Positions 47,401-57,572 of a stretch of 64,000 bases of DNA are shown here, in pieces (positions within the stretch are counted from its first letter, which is position 1; every line of letters starts with the position of its first letter). Under the pieces are notes generated by a model. The model was given only the letters and a program-made list of their open reading frames with translations, was not told where the DNA came from and searched no databases. This DNA comes from Przewalskia tangutica (taxonomy: Eukaryota; Streptophyta; Magnoliopsida; Solanales; Solanaceae): assembly GCA_029844215.1 (NCBI GenBank), contig CM056721.1:8382368-8446367 (forward strand), read 5' to 3'. The position numbers and the translations under genes are program-made.

Positions 47401-50400
47401 GTCAAGTGCGTCATATCGACTCTATCAAGTCGGCTAGAGTCGGCGACTATCTATAGTCATTGGGCAAGCCTTATATACGCTCGGCTACGCGAAGCACTGC
47501 TGGCGTAGCCGCCTCAAAAGATTCTATGGACTCGGGCTCATCCTATTCTACCGTGATATGAAGAGATATATAGGACAAGGTAGAACACGGATCTATCAAA
47601 GCATATCATCACGTGAAACCGATAATGTACTGTGGCGACATCGGGTGGCGCCTCGCAGTCACGGCGGTGGACATAGCATAGATGCGGTTACGAGGACGGC
47701 TGGGCTGGAACCCTGCCGACCCTGCGCGGCTGCTGGCAGTGAACACCACGCCTCGGGGCGCGTTGCCGCCGAAGGCGAAGATCCGACCGCGACCACGTCG
47801 GTGAGCCATAATATTCCGCCGCCTGCGGTCGGACAATCTCTCTCGAATGGCCTGTGTCGCGAGAATAACAAGCTCACGGGTAACACGGCAGCCCCATGTG
47901 GCGATCGCCACATCGACCAGTAGGGTATAGGTGGCCTTATCGGCCGGAACTACGGTCCTGCAGGAACGAAGGCTGGAACCTGTCATGCTCACGAATACTG
48001 CATGCGTCCAGAAGATGGTGGAGGCGCTCTGGGCCGGTGTGGTGCAAATGCAGTGCTGCTGGGGTTGTCTGCCTAAAACTACGAGAGGACCTGTTGTCAT
48101 CTGGTGATACTGTCGATCCGTCGGCCCTGCGTTCCCGCGCAGTGCGTATGCTGCGTGCGGATGATGTCCGTGCGGTGAAGAGCCACTCCGTGCAACTCTC
48201 GGCAGTGATCATCGAGTCTGTGACATAGCGGTGCACCTGTCCTCGTATGCGCTACGCGGGCGCGTCTGAAACGATGAGTCAAACTCCACGTTGTACTCCG
48301 GACGTACTCCAAAAACGGCTTTGCCATTCGTGATAGGAAAAAACGATCGGATAGTTATGCGGGCATTTCCGCTTTCCGCCTTTGATCTTTCCTTGCGGGT
48401 GTAGGTAAAGCTAGAAAAGCATCGTTGGCGACGGTGACAAGCGATGCGCCGCTCTGTCTCGATGTCAAAAATCTATCGGCGAGCCCTCGCAAATGCGGAG
48501 GCAAGAAATGGCCAAATGCGCCTCACGAGAACTTCGTCCCTGGCTGACGCGTGCTCCCGGGGCGATTCCGTGAATCATACGATCAGCTGCGGTGTCCGCG
48601 GCCGTCACGAACCTAATACCGCAGGCTTCGGTCTCGAAGCCGTCACCTCGTGATCGGCTATGGCGTCGGATAAACTCACGAGATCATCGCCGAGGCCTCG
48701 ACCATAAAACTACGGTGGTGCGACTCAAAAAGTCCCTCGGTCTCAGCTAGCGACTCTGTCTTTGAACTACGAATGGTCTGGCTATGCGTCTCGGCCTATC
48801 CTCGTATGCGGCCCGATCACGGCGATGGCGAACCCGTCTCGCGTAGCCCGTATCCTGCCGCAGGCTGCTGGGTGGAGGCTCGGTCTGCATGATCTCGATG
48901 GCGGCTGCTGCGCCTCGGACTCTTTGGGGTTGGCGGCGTTGTAGAACTTCGCCGTCAAAACACCTCGTCCCAGTAGGTGGGCACGTGCCACTGGTAACCT
49001 CGGTGCCTACTAGTAGTTCCTCTCTTTGCGCGCCGCCACGGGCGCGGTTGCCTTGCGTGGAGGCATAAGCGTCTGAGGAAAAATCGTCGGAGGAAATTCA
49101 ACCTATAACACGGCTGTTGCACGATCTTAGAGTGAAAGAATGAAACCAATCCTAACTATCCTGCGACCTCACGATTATAGATGTGGTGCAAGCGCGATAA
49201 TCAGACTCTACTAGATACGGCACTGTAGACCGCTTTCAGAGGATTAAGCGCTCTCGCTTTTGTCACGACCCGACCGGATCGCGGCCGGTGCCTTAACGGG
49301 CACCGCGTGACCTGCAACGTCGAGAGAAAACGGCGGAATATAAACTCCGATAACGACCATAATGATATAAAATAGTCTAGCCCAAAATGGCTACCTCGAA
49401 AGTACATAAAGCCGACGATTACATCCTTAAACAAACCAAGTTATGACAAGACTACGCCTCACAGAAGGAGTAACACTATGGCGGACGGGGCCGTCATGCC
49501 CTGAATGTACAAAACATCAACAACACCGGGGAGAACCGTACCAAAAGTCGAGCCTCAGAAGAAATGGAGCTCACGACACTGAGTAAAAGATCCTAGAGTG
49601 AGGATCTACCACTGCTTTCACCTGCGGCATGAGCGGGCCAGAAGAAGTCGATCTGACGTGCAGTATGTAAAGCGGAAAATCGTAGTAATATCATAAGTCC
49701 AAAATACTGAAGTTATAGATAAAAATCATATTATGTTGCCTTTGTGCCTTACTAACAATGAGAGTAACAAGTATAAGTATAATCTGCGTAAAAATAGGAG
49801 GCTCGTGATCAAAGCGGGATCTCTGCGCGTAGTACCATTAAGCAATCCTACTCGCAGGAATTTGTTTCACGCGTGGATCTGTGGATCGCGTAAGGCCATC
49901 CACCTCGCGTGAGACTATTTCACCCGCGTGGGACTATTTCACCCGCATGGATCATGTGGACCCGCGTGAGACTATTTCACCCGCGTGAGACTATTTCACC
50001 GCGTGGACCCGGTCTGCGTGAGTAGAAGCGCCACACTCGCGTCATGGGTAGCAAATCCATGGAATACGTGATAATAACAATGATAATACATAAATCGGCC
50101 TGAAGCTAGTATCATAACATAAAGCGCTCTGCTTATCGGAATACTCGGTGATAACAATAATAATACATAAATCGGCCTGGCATTAGTATACATAACATAA
50201 GCGCTCGGCTTATCATAACATAAACAAGATAAGAAATCTTCTAACTTTTACGAACATTATTAATATAAATCCTCTCATTTTAGCTCATTAAGGCACTACA
50301 TGTCTTTTAAGAGAAATCAGAATTTAACCCAGTATCACATACAGTAAACCTTTTTGAAATGACTCGTTTTATATAAAACTTCCAAGATACTAATACCCGT

Positions 50401-53400
50401 AGTATCATGTCATAACCATTTTCAAAACAAGTCGATTTTCCATTTAGAAAATATCCCAAGCTTCTAAATCAAGTGACTTCATTTCCTTCAAAACCTTAGG
50501 CCATTAATGCCTTAAAACAATTTACCTTCCACGTATTCAACTCATTTTCCCTTGCTTATTTTATGTAAAGTAAACCCTTCTTTATTTACCTTTTCCCAAA
50601 CTAATATAACCAACTTCCCATAAAGCGTTATATTAACATTTTACGTTAGTCAAACACATTTCCACATGTCGAGGACTTATACCTTTAAAGCGAAACAAGT
50701 ATCATATACCTCGAAACAAGTGAAGATTATCAAATCTTGTGCATTATACCGTACTACATAGGTCTGACTCATGCTCGAAAGATAGGAAAGCTCTACATAC
50801 CTCTTGGTCGATCCACTTGTTAATTCCAACTATCGCGCGTATACGTCAACTATAATGACCATGTCGTTTATTAACTTCTAGTTTCAAAGTAGAATGTTTC
50901 CAAGTTCAAGGTTACTAATTCCTATGGAAAATTGGGCGGCATTCCTTTGTTTCTACTCACTTTGCCACCTTTTCAAAGGCCGATTTTTAACACTCAAGCG
51001 CCACATTTAAGGCCCAACATCCAAACCAACACAAAGGGATTACACACCTAAACTTGGGTGTGTAAAATTCTGCCCATAAGTTATAACAATTAATCTTAAC
51101 AAGTTTAAGGTAATTTTTAGGCTACAACATGCTCACATAACCTCTTTAGCCAAATCCTTCATACCCAAACCACATTTCTTACATCTGATGACTCTAAGAG
51201 CATTATTTACTACCACAAGTTCTTTCTTCTTAACATGCAACACTAAAAACTAATTATAAAGGAAGAATCATTACCTTAGAGCTTTAGCCAAATTTTTCCA
51301 ACAACTTGCTAGCTTCCTTTCCAAGAACACCACCTTGACAAGTGACCATGAGCTACAAGCTTCCTGCGCCTTTACTTTTGATTTTCTTAAGGCTAGAATA
51401 TCTCTTGGAATTTTAGAGAGGAGGAGCTTGAAATTTTTAAGAGAGAAGGAAGAGCTTTTGTCTAAGAGAGATGAAAGATGACCAAGTCTTAATGCATGCA
51501 AAATCGGATGGGGACAACTTGTCACCATGCTTTTAAAAGAAAGATCAGTTTTCCTAAGTTTTTCGTCGATTTCCGCCTCGTGCGTGACCTGCGATCGGCG
51601 CGTGGCTGACTCTGCGGACTCTCGGAACTTCCGTGGCCAGTTCCGGCGCGCGGCCAGATTCAGCGCCTTGGCGCGGCCACGCCTCGCCGCCCGGCCTGAG
51701 CCCTGGCCGAAATTTTTACGATTTGAGTCCTAACTCCTTCCTTGCGGCCCATCATACGGCTGAACCACGGGGTATAACAACTACATTCTTGCTGACTTGT
51801 ACTATAATATTGATTTCTACCTCTTCTAGTGTAAACTGTTGATTGTTTTTATTTGTTTAAGTGGTGTTGGTAAACGATGGTAAATTAGGGTCATGTTCTC
51901 GACCGGGGACGGGGGCGAGGGTTAGAAGGGGGGTAAGTGGGGTAAGGGAGATGCTAGACAACATTAGAACTTTATCGGAAAATCCATAGAGCTAGTTAAG
52001 ATTCTTAAGAAGAGGAGGATTAATATAACATGTGTCCAGGAGACCAAATGGGTAGGACCTAAGGCTAAGGATATGGACGAGTATAAGTTATGATTATCAG
52101 GTACGAGGCATAGGAATGTGATATGCATTTTGGTAGACAACGAGCTAAGAGATCAGGTGGTAGAGGTTAGGAGGGTCAATGACAAGATGATGGCGATTAA
52201 GTTGGTAGTTGGAAGGTCCACTATGAATATTATCAGTGCTTACACAACGCAGGCAAGCTTGGACGAGGAGAAGAGGCATTTTTGGGAGAATTTGGACGAG
52301 GTGATGAGAGGTATACCACTCAATGAGAAGTTATTTGTAGAAGGGGATTTCAATGGACATATCGAGTCACTTCCGAAGGGTTATGACGACGTGCATGGGG
52401 CTTTGGTCTCGGGGACATGAATGGGGGAGACGTCTCACTTTTGGAGTTTGCTAGAGCTTTTGGGTTCATGAAGGAGGAGCATTTGGTGACTTTTCGTAGT
52501 TCGGTAGCTAAGACTCAAATAAACTTTTTGCTCCTTAGGAAGATTGACAACGGTCTGTGTAAAGGCGACAATGTTATTTTGAGTGTATCTTACAATCCGA
52601 CATAAACTTTTGGGGATGGATTTGGAGATCAAGATGGAGAAGAAGAGGAGGGGTGCAGATGACATGTTAAGAATCAAATGGGGGAGTTTGACTATGACTA
52701 GTGCAAAGGTGATGGGAGAAAGGTTGGTGGTCAAGGGGGTTTAAGGGAGTAGTGGGGACGCGATAGGTATGTGGGACATGACGACCAGTTGCATTCGAGA
52801 GGTAGCTAGAGAAATGCTTGGGGTCTCGCAGGGTAGCCGTGGTGGGCACCGATGGGACGGGTGGTGGAATGGTAAAGTTCAAGAGAAGCTGGAAGCGAAG
52901 AAAGGGGCGTATGCGAAATTGGTAGAAATCAAGGATGAGGTGGATAAACGAACGAATAGAGAATTGTATAAGATGGCGCGGAAGGAGGCAAAGCTTGCGG
53001 TTACGGCGACGAAAACGGTGGCTTTTGAACGCATGTATGTATGTGTAGAGAAAAAGGCAGGGATAAGAAGTTGTACAGACTAGCCAAGGCGAGGGAGAGG
53101 ATGCCCATGACTTAGATCACGTGAGGTGCATCAAGGACGAGGACAGAAAAGTACTGATGGAGTATGCCTATATTAGGCGGAGGTGAGTCAGGTGACAGTC
53201 TTACTTCCATAAACTCTTGAACGAAAAGGAGATAGAGACATTGTGGGGAGATCTGGAGCAATCTGGTAGGTACCGGGATTTTGGGTATTGTAGAAACATT
53301 AAGGTTAGAGGTTAAGGTGTTGTTCGCAGGATGCGCAGCGCAGGGGACGAGCGATCGGACCTTATGAAATTTCAGTTGAATTTTGGAAGAGCGCAGGCAG

Positions 53401-56400
53401 AGCAGGTTTGGAGTGGCTGACTGAGTTGTTTAACGTCATTTTTAGGATGGCGAGAATGCCCGAAGAATGGAGGTGGAGTACAATGATCCCTTTGTACGAT
53501 AACAAAGGTGATATATAGAATTGCAACAACTATAGGCTTATCAAGCTGCTAAGTCACACTATGAAAGTTTGTTATCCCTTTGTACGATAACAAAGGTGAT
53601 ATATAGAATTGCAACAACTATAGGCTTATCAAGCTGCTAAGTCACACTATGAAAGTTTGTGAAAGGGTCTTGGAGATGAGGGTGAGATAGGAGGTTGATA
53701 GAATAGTATAGAGAGAGGAAGAGAGACTTACATATGATTTTCATCGACCTCGAGAAGACATATGACAAAGTCCCTAGGAGGTTCTATGGAGATGTTTGGA
53801 GGTTAGAGGTGTACCTGTGACATACAGTAGGACGATCAATGATATGTATGATGGAGCCAAGACCAGGGTGCAGATAGTAGGAGGAGACTCAGAACACTTT
53901 CCAATGACGATGGGGCTACACCAGAGATCAACTCTTAGCCCATTCTAATTTACCTTGTTGATGGATGGACTGACGCGATAAATTCAAGGGGAGGTGCCAT
54001 GGTGTATGCTATTTGCAGATATATAGTCCTGATTGATGAGACTCGCAGCGGAGTGAACACTAAGCTAGAGGTTTGGAGACGAACTCTGGAGTCTAAAGGG
54101 TTCAGGCTGAGTAGGACCAAGACAAAATATTTATAGTAACGAGAGCGATCTTGAGACATGCGTGGAGGTGAGGCTTGATACTCAGGTCATTCCAAAGAAA
54201 GAAAGCTTCAAGTACCTCGAGTCTATTATCTAAAGGGATGGAGAGATTGATGGCGATGTCACACATCGTATTGGGGCAGGGTGGCAGAGTGATGGCCTCG
54301 TCTAAGCAAGACTTCGCACAGAAGATCAAACTTGCGGAGATGGGATGCTGAGATGGATGTGTGAGCATACAATAAGGGATGAGATTAGAAATGTTGATAT
54401 CCGGGACATAGTGGGAGTAATGGAGGATAAGATGCGGGAAGCGAGGTTGAGATGGTTTGGATATGTGCAGAGACACAAATGGCCCAGTCCAAAGGTGTGA
54501 GGTTGGCTATGGACAGGTTCAAGAGGGCGTAGATGTAGGCTGAAAAAGTATTGGGGAGAGGTGATTAGACGGGATATGACACATGTGCAACTAACTAAGG
54601 ACATGACCTTAGATAGTGGTTGTGGAGGACACATATTAGGCTAGAAGGGTAGTAGGTAGTCGATCGTAGTCCTACTTATGCTTGCAAACTGGTAGTTGTA
54701 GTAGTGTTATTATGGTAGGCTCGTTGGCCCGTTTATCCCATCATACTAATAGACGCAATATTGCTTTATAGTCACATGTAGTTTGATTTTCGTTGATATG
54801 TGCGCTTTAGTGTACTTTGTTTAGTTTATTTATATGCGTTAGTTATTGCTTACTTTTCAGAATGCGCTATCATGATTTATTCACTTTGGATATCAGTATT
54901 TACATTTTTTTGGTCGGGTCTGACCGTTCCTCTTGCTTTGCCATTGCTGTGTTTTTGCTTGTGGTTATGCTGTGTCTTGAGCCGAGGGTCTCTCGGAAAC
55001 AGCCGCGTACAATCTACTCTCCCCAGACCCCACGTTGTGGAATTTCACTGGGTATGTTGTTGTATATATATATATTCCTTACAAGAATGCGAGCAGTGCA
55101 CACATGTCAATTAGGATACCGGAATCTTTGGTAACTAATATTCTGCTAGACGGTCTTAAACATCATTTCTTAAGTGTGCTTACTTGGTCTCCATGATACA
55201 TAGTGTGCTGTTAAAGATTACAGCTTGTTCTTTGAATGTCTGCATTCTGGCGCAATTCTTTTAACTTCAATTACCTCGTACTTAAGCATGAGGGCTTGCT
55301 TTTGGCTGCATACCTGCTACTAGAGTCCATATTGTTGAGTCTTTTTGTAGTACCATATGATATAATAACCTTCATTTTTTTTTTGACTTATGTTACTTTT
55401 AGGGAATGTTGTGCTTTGGATTTATCAAACGTGCCCGCCAGGCGAAAGAAGTCTCCAGGGAGCAAGCGGTTAAGGATCTGCAGGTAATTCATGATGTCAT
55501 GTAGCTCTTGTCAGTTAAGAAGCAAACCTTGAGCTGATCACCAGGGGAGAGTTAGATATGTGATGCTTCTCCGGCCTTGCATGGGTCTCACTCTCTAAAT
55601 TTGTTCTTGTTTTGTCTTCTCTGGTCCTCTGGTTTTCTGCTGCTGCCACCTATCTTTTCTCCTACCAGTATCTGCTGTCCAACCTTCCAAAATATTCAGC
55701 GCTTAAAACCCTGACTGCACTCGCTGCATCACCCACTTTAGTTAAACAAAATAAAATTGCAATGCAGATTCTAGAACAACGAAACTGCTATCTTTTAGAG
55801 ACAATATGAAAAGAGAAAAGGTGGACAGAGACCAGATTAGTCATGAACCTTCTTGTTGTGTCCATATCTGGATTAAGCTTACAACTGGATGAAAGTGAAT
55901 TTGGATTTGGTAAACGGTTGTAAAAAATCAAAATGGTATATACTTGGGCTATAGCCAGTTTTGCAAATATCGCCTGGTGTGATATCACTTGCAACTATAA
56001 CTAGACCACAACTCTGCCAATAAGTTTCAATTCACAAGCTCTAGCTTTCAAGAGTGCCTCTCAAAAATAGTAAGAGAGGCAGCAAGGCCTAGCTCAAACA
56101 ACATGACTTCAAGGACTTCAAAAACTCAAATTTATTCACGTTAAACAGTTGCGCTTTATATTTTGTTTTACTGTTTCCCATGTGTGTATCTCATTCTTTG
56201 ATGGATGATTGTCATTGTAACTCTCATCTTTCCAGCAACAAAAAGATAGTAGTAGTATAGCATGTGAGGAGTTAGACAGACATTACATTTTAGTTGGAAT
56301 CAGAGGCAGCATATCTTTGAAAGAGGGGAGATTTTTGGATTCTGGGATTCCTGTTCCTGGAAAACCTTTTAGGCAAGTGATATTGCAGATAAAGTTTTTT

Positions 56401-57572
56401 TTAGAGGTCTGTCTAATCACATTCTGGTGTCCAAGCTTGGTGATAGTGTTGCACATTACGTTTTAGCTGGAATCAGAGGCAACATATTTGTGCAAGAACG
56501 GAGAATTGGATCTAGGGATTTCAGGCAAACCTTTTTGGTCAGTGATATTGAAGATAAAAGGTTTTCAGAAAATCTGCCTAATTACATTCTGGTTTAGCCA
56601 GTTGGTGATATTCTTTTATTAAAAAGTTGGCTGTGGTGTCCAAGCTAAGTGAAATTGTTGTAGTGGAGATTCAGACTTGAGATCTCCAGGTTGTGCTCCT
56701 ACAGGGCTACAACCTCAACCACTTAGTTGGACTAGGTGATAGTGCACTTTTCAGTTGAATAAATAATGATAATAGTAAAAAAGTCATCTAATATAGCATG
56801 TATTCCCGAGTGAGCGCACGTGTAGTTAAATTTGCATGCATTTTTGCTGGAAGCTGTGGCTCATATCTCTGTCATGGGACATATTGGACGCTAGTATTTC
56901 CGGAGAACATTTTGAATAAGTGATACTCAATAGCAGGGGTTGACAACAGGGGTTGATAATCACCATTTGGTTAGTTGCATATTAAATTTATAATGACGAA
57001 TGTAGTAATAATGCTTTTTCTTTTCTTTTTTTCTATTGAGCTTTTAGGAATGGCATTAGGGTGAGAATGGGATTACATGTTTCCACCCCGTCCTCTCTGA
57101 AAGTCTCGCTGTCCATGTCCCAACCCGCGAACTATCCCAAGGGAGTAGTCGTGCTTCATTGCTTTATCTGTTGCTATTCATTTTATAGCTTAATTACACC
57201 TAGTAAAGTTGTTTTGCAAAGTCTATAACGTTGCAGAGAACCACAATGCTTTTGGTTGTGCTTCTCATTTTTAAATAATGGTAATAAATCCCTATTGTCT
57301 GCCTTCCATATTCGGGGATGCCAAGCCCTGAAGCTGTGCAGGGCAAAAAAGAAATATCTTCTCCCCCATTCCCTATTCACAACTCCAACTGCGTCTTTAG
57401 AGTTTGAATTGATCAATTGTTCTTGACCTTCTCTTACCTTCTTGGGTGACGTTTGGCTCACCTGTTTATCTCCTACTCACATTCCTGAAAACAATATTAA
57501 TAAATTTAATTCCAGGAAATGGATCGTCGTAGAGAAGAGCTTGAAGCTCTGTTGATACAAGAGAGGGCTTGA
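38489..57572 (+). CDS. TVP15-like Golgi membrane protein (COPI-associated family)
   Basis: Six exons join in frame to 191 codons: 38489-38671, 38758-38853, 40323-40363, 40467-40584, 55403-55483, 57516-57572. All introns have GT-AG ends. The protein starts MEEDGEGIVRDRSISPNR, then shows about four hydrophobic segments: ACRIFSFVTALAAILCIAV (residues about 29-47), YAVLIAIVVVIAE (about 70-82), a weaker one around FSAGRGMLQIFVGVM (about 97-111), and NIASYYLISCGAINIISGML (about 127-148). The charged end contains KRARQAKEVSREQAVKDL and DRRREELEALLIQE, likely a coiled coil. This arrangement matches the COPI-associated/TVP15 family of small Golgi and vesicle membrane proteins; the exact role in plants is not established here. 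The fourth intron is 14.8 kb because of nested retrotransposons. The frame is intact, so the gene may be active if that intron is spliced. Confidence 0.85.
40764..41814 (+). other. LINE 5' leader
   Basis: GC- and pyrimidine-rich sequence with ccgg- and ccacc-rich phrases (for example ccaccggcgaccagcctcc near 41318), unlike the AT-rich host introns. It ends exactly at the gypsy target duplication, and the same sequence resumes after the gypsy element, so it belongs to the LINE. No coding motif is clear. Confidence 0.55.
42465..42590. repeat. Short repeats ccgcgtg(g/a)gactatttca
   Basis: At least four units built on gcgtgggactatttcac or gcgtgagactatttcacc alternate with cgcgtggatcccgtgga-type units. 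The same array occurs in the right LTR (49905-50010). It is a feature of the LTR, perhaps in its regulatory part. Confidence 0.8.
43728..43833. repeat. 53 bp tandem duplication in the left LTR only
   Basis: acccaaaccacatttcttac starts at 43728 and 43781, with identical following sequence to tttactacca. The right LTR has one copy (near 51163), so the duplication arose after insertion or in assembly. Confidence 0.9.
44399..44409 (-). other. Polypurine tract of the gypsy element
   Basis: The minus strand reads GGGGGGAGAA immediately before the LTR start TGTTATACC. It primes plus-strand DNA synthesis and fixes the orientation of the element. Confidence 0.8.
44410..45890 (-). pseudogene. Gypsy integrase remnant
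   Basis: The minus-strand frame 44598-45032 reads DTEFEVHDWVF, GVMRFGKKENLAQ and VVHPIHEVRVCR, matching the integrase C-terminal region of gypsy elements (FxVGDWVFLKVSP, MRFGKKGKL, VHPVFHVSMLR). The frame beyond is scrambled and the DDE core is not readable. Confidence 0.75.
45891..46370 (-). pseudogene. Gypsy RNase H remnant
   Basis: The minus-strand frame 45892-46272 contains KDYDVDILYHPQGQRVADAL, very close to the usual KDYDVDILYHPGKANVVADAL, followed by sequence without similarity. HxYL-type sequence just before (FVWVHGYLHALQEP) appears as a degraded HYLYGV...TDHKSL region. Confidence 0.75.
46371..47560 (-). pseudogene. Gypsy reverse transcriptase and protease-RT linker
   Basis: The minus-strand frame 46371-46724 has the catalytic block MFVIVFIDDILVYSR. 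The frame 46681-47037 has INKVTIKNVYP, IDDLFDQ, DGHYEFRVMSF and FMDLMNRV, all normal RT blocks joined by abnormal spacers. 47117-47362 (other frame) contains sequence reading EIEFCIDL, the usual linker ahead of RT. Conserved words survive while the residues between them do not. Confidence 0.85.
47561..49243 (-). pseudogene. Gypsy gag/protease remnant
   Basis: Near 47820-47880 the minus strand reads FERDCPT ahead of a Gly/Arg-rich stretch, consistent with the second half of a CCHC zinc knuckle. The rest up to the primer binding site area has long but unrelated open frames on both strands, as CG-rich DNA often does. I do not recognise the capsid. Confidence 0.5.
49244..49260 (-). other. Primer binding site position of the gypsy element, altered
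   Basis: The minus strand next to the right LTR reads aaagcgagagcgctta. Gypsy elements of this kind usually have TGGTATCAGAGC here. AGAGC survives but TGGTATC does not, in keeping with the CG-type changes elsewhere in this element. Confidence 0.4.
49261..51779 (-). repeat. Gypsy 5' LTR (right copy)
   Basis: 2,519 bp, collinear with the left LTR. It has many compound differences from it in which this copy shows CG where the left copy has CAA, ACA or CCA, and a single copy of the 53 bp unit. Confidence 0.92.
51890..52610 (+). pseudogene. RTE LINE endonuclease
   Basis: Readable pieces are GKSIELVKILKKRRINITCV with QETKWVGPKAKDMDEY, then VVEVRRVNDKMMAIKLVVG, NIISAYTTQASLDEEKRHFW and FVEGDFNGHIES. 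These correspond to the apurinic/apyrimidinic-type endonuclease of RTE LINEs (CVQETKW, SAYAPQ, GGDFNGHIG). A stop at about 52090 and the TGA near 52418 break the frame. It normally nicks target DNA. Confidence 0.85.
52760..54650 (+). pseudogene. RTE LINE reverse transcriptase
   Basis: Readable pieces include KVQEKLEAKKGAYAKLVE, then GPYEISVEFWKSAG, FNVIFRMARMPEEWRWSTMI, NCNNYRLIKLLSHTMKV and GVNTKLEVWRRTLESKGF. The C-terminus is read as MREARLRWFGYVQRH- and KKYWGEVIRRDMTH-like. The catalytic FADD is reduced to FADI then a stop near 54020. Numerous stops and shifts are present. Confidence 0.85.
53486..53661. repeat. 88 bp tandem duplication within the LINE RT
   Basis: atccctttgtacgataacaa starts at 53486 and 53574, with identical following sequence through ctatgaaagtttgt. 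It duplicates RT codons and shifts the frame. Confidence 0.95.
54651..55066 (+). repeat. RTE LINE 3' region and tail
   Basis: Contains cttgagccgagggtctctcg and ctccccagaccccac...gtgg...cactgggtatgttgttg. This phrase is very common in Solanaceae genomes as the shared 3' end of RTE LINEs and dependent SINEs. The TTG-type tail precedes the target duplication. Confidence 0.85.
55484..57515 (+). other. Fifth intron of the TVP15-like gene
   Basis: About 2 kb, AT-rich. Between about 56276 and 56593 two diverged copies of roughly 170 bp lie in tandem (cattacattttagttggaatcagaggcagcatat versus cattacgttttagctggaatcagaggcaacatat, each running on to acattctgg). The minus frame 57183-57461 shows no recognisable family. 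Confidence 0.6.

Larger units (their letters stand above)
41815..51779 (-). mobile_element. Ty3/gypsy retrotransposon nested in the LINE
   Basis: Two LTRs of about 2.6 and 2.5 kb (TGTCACGACCCG...GTATAACA on the plus strand) enclose 4.9 kb. The target duplication ACTAC is present on both sides (41810-41814, 51780-51784). The element reads on the minus strand: the polypurine tract lies next to the left LTR and gag is at the right. The domain order protease, reverse transcriptase, RNase H, integrase fits Ty3/gypsy, and the polyprotein resembles chromovirus-like (Tekay/Del) elements. Every frame is broken, in an unusual CG-rich pattern described under findings. Confidence 0.92.
40764..55066 (+). 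mobile_element. RTE-type LINE, split by a gypsy insertion
   Basis: The LINE runs 40764-41814 and resumes at 51780-55066, about 4.3 kb in all. Matching AT-rich flanks tatatatattccttac lie at 40748-40763 and 55067-55082, consistent with a 16 bp target duplication; the repetitive part makes the edge uncertain by a few bases. The order is a GC-rich leader, an endonuclease, a reverse transcriptase and the 3' tail gggtatgttgttgt. Many stops and a lost FADD motif show it is inactive. It lies in the sense direction of the host gene. Confidence 0.75.

Noticed and set aside
47558..48653. Many long frames on both strands as possible genes
   Set aside because: CG-rich scrambled gypsy DNA has few stop codons; none resembles a known protein.
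54800..55134. Overlapping plus-strand frames near the LINE end
   Set aside because: They translate the LINE 3' untranslated tail.
57183..57461. 92-codon minus-strand frame in intron 5
   Set aside because: No recognised domain, and it is antisense in an intron of an intact gene.
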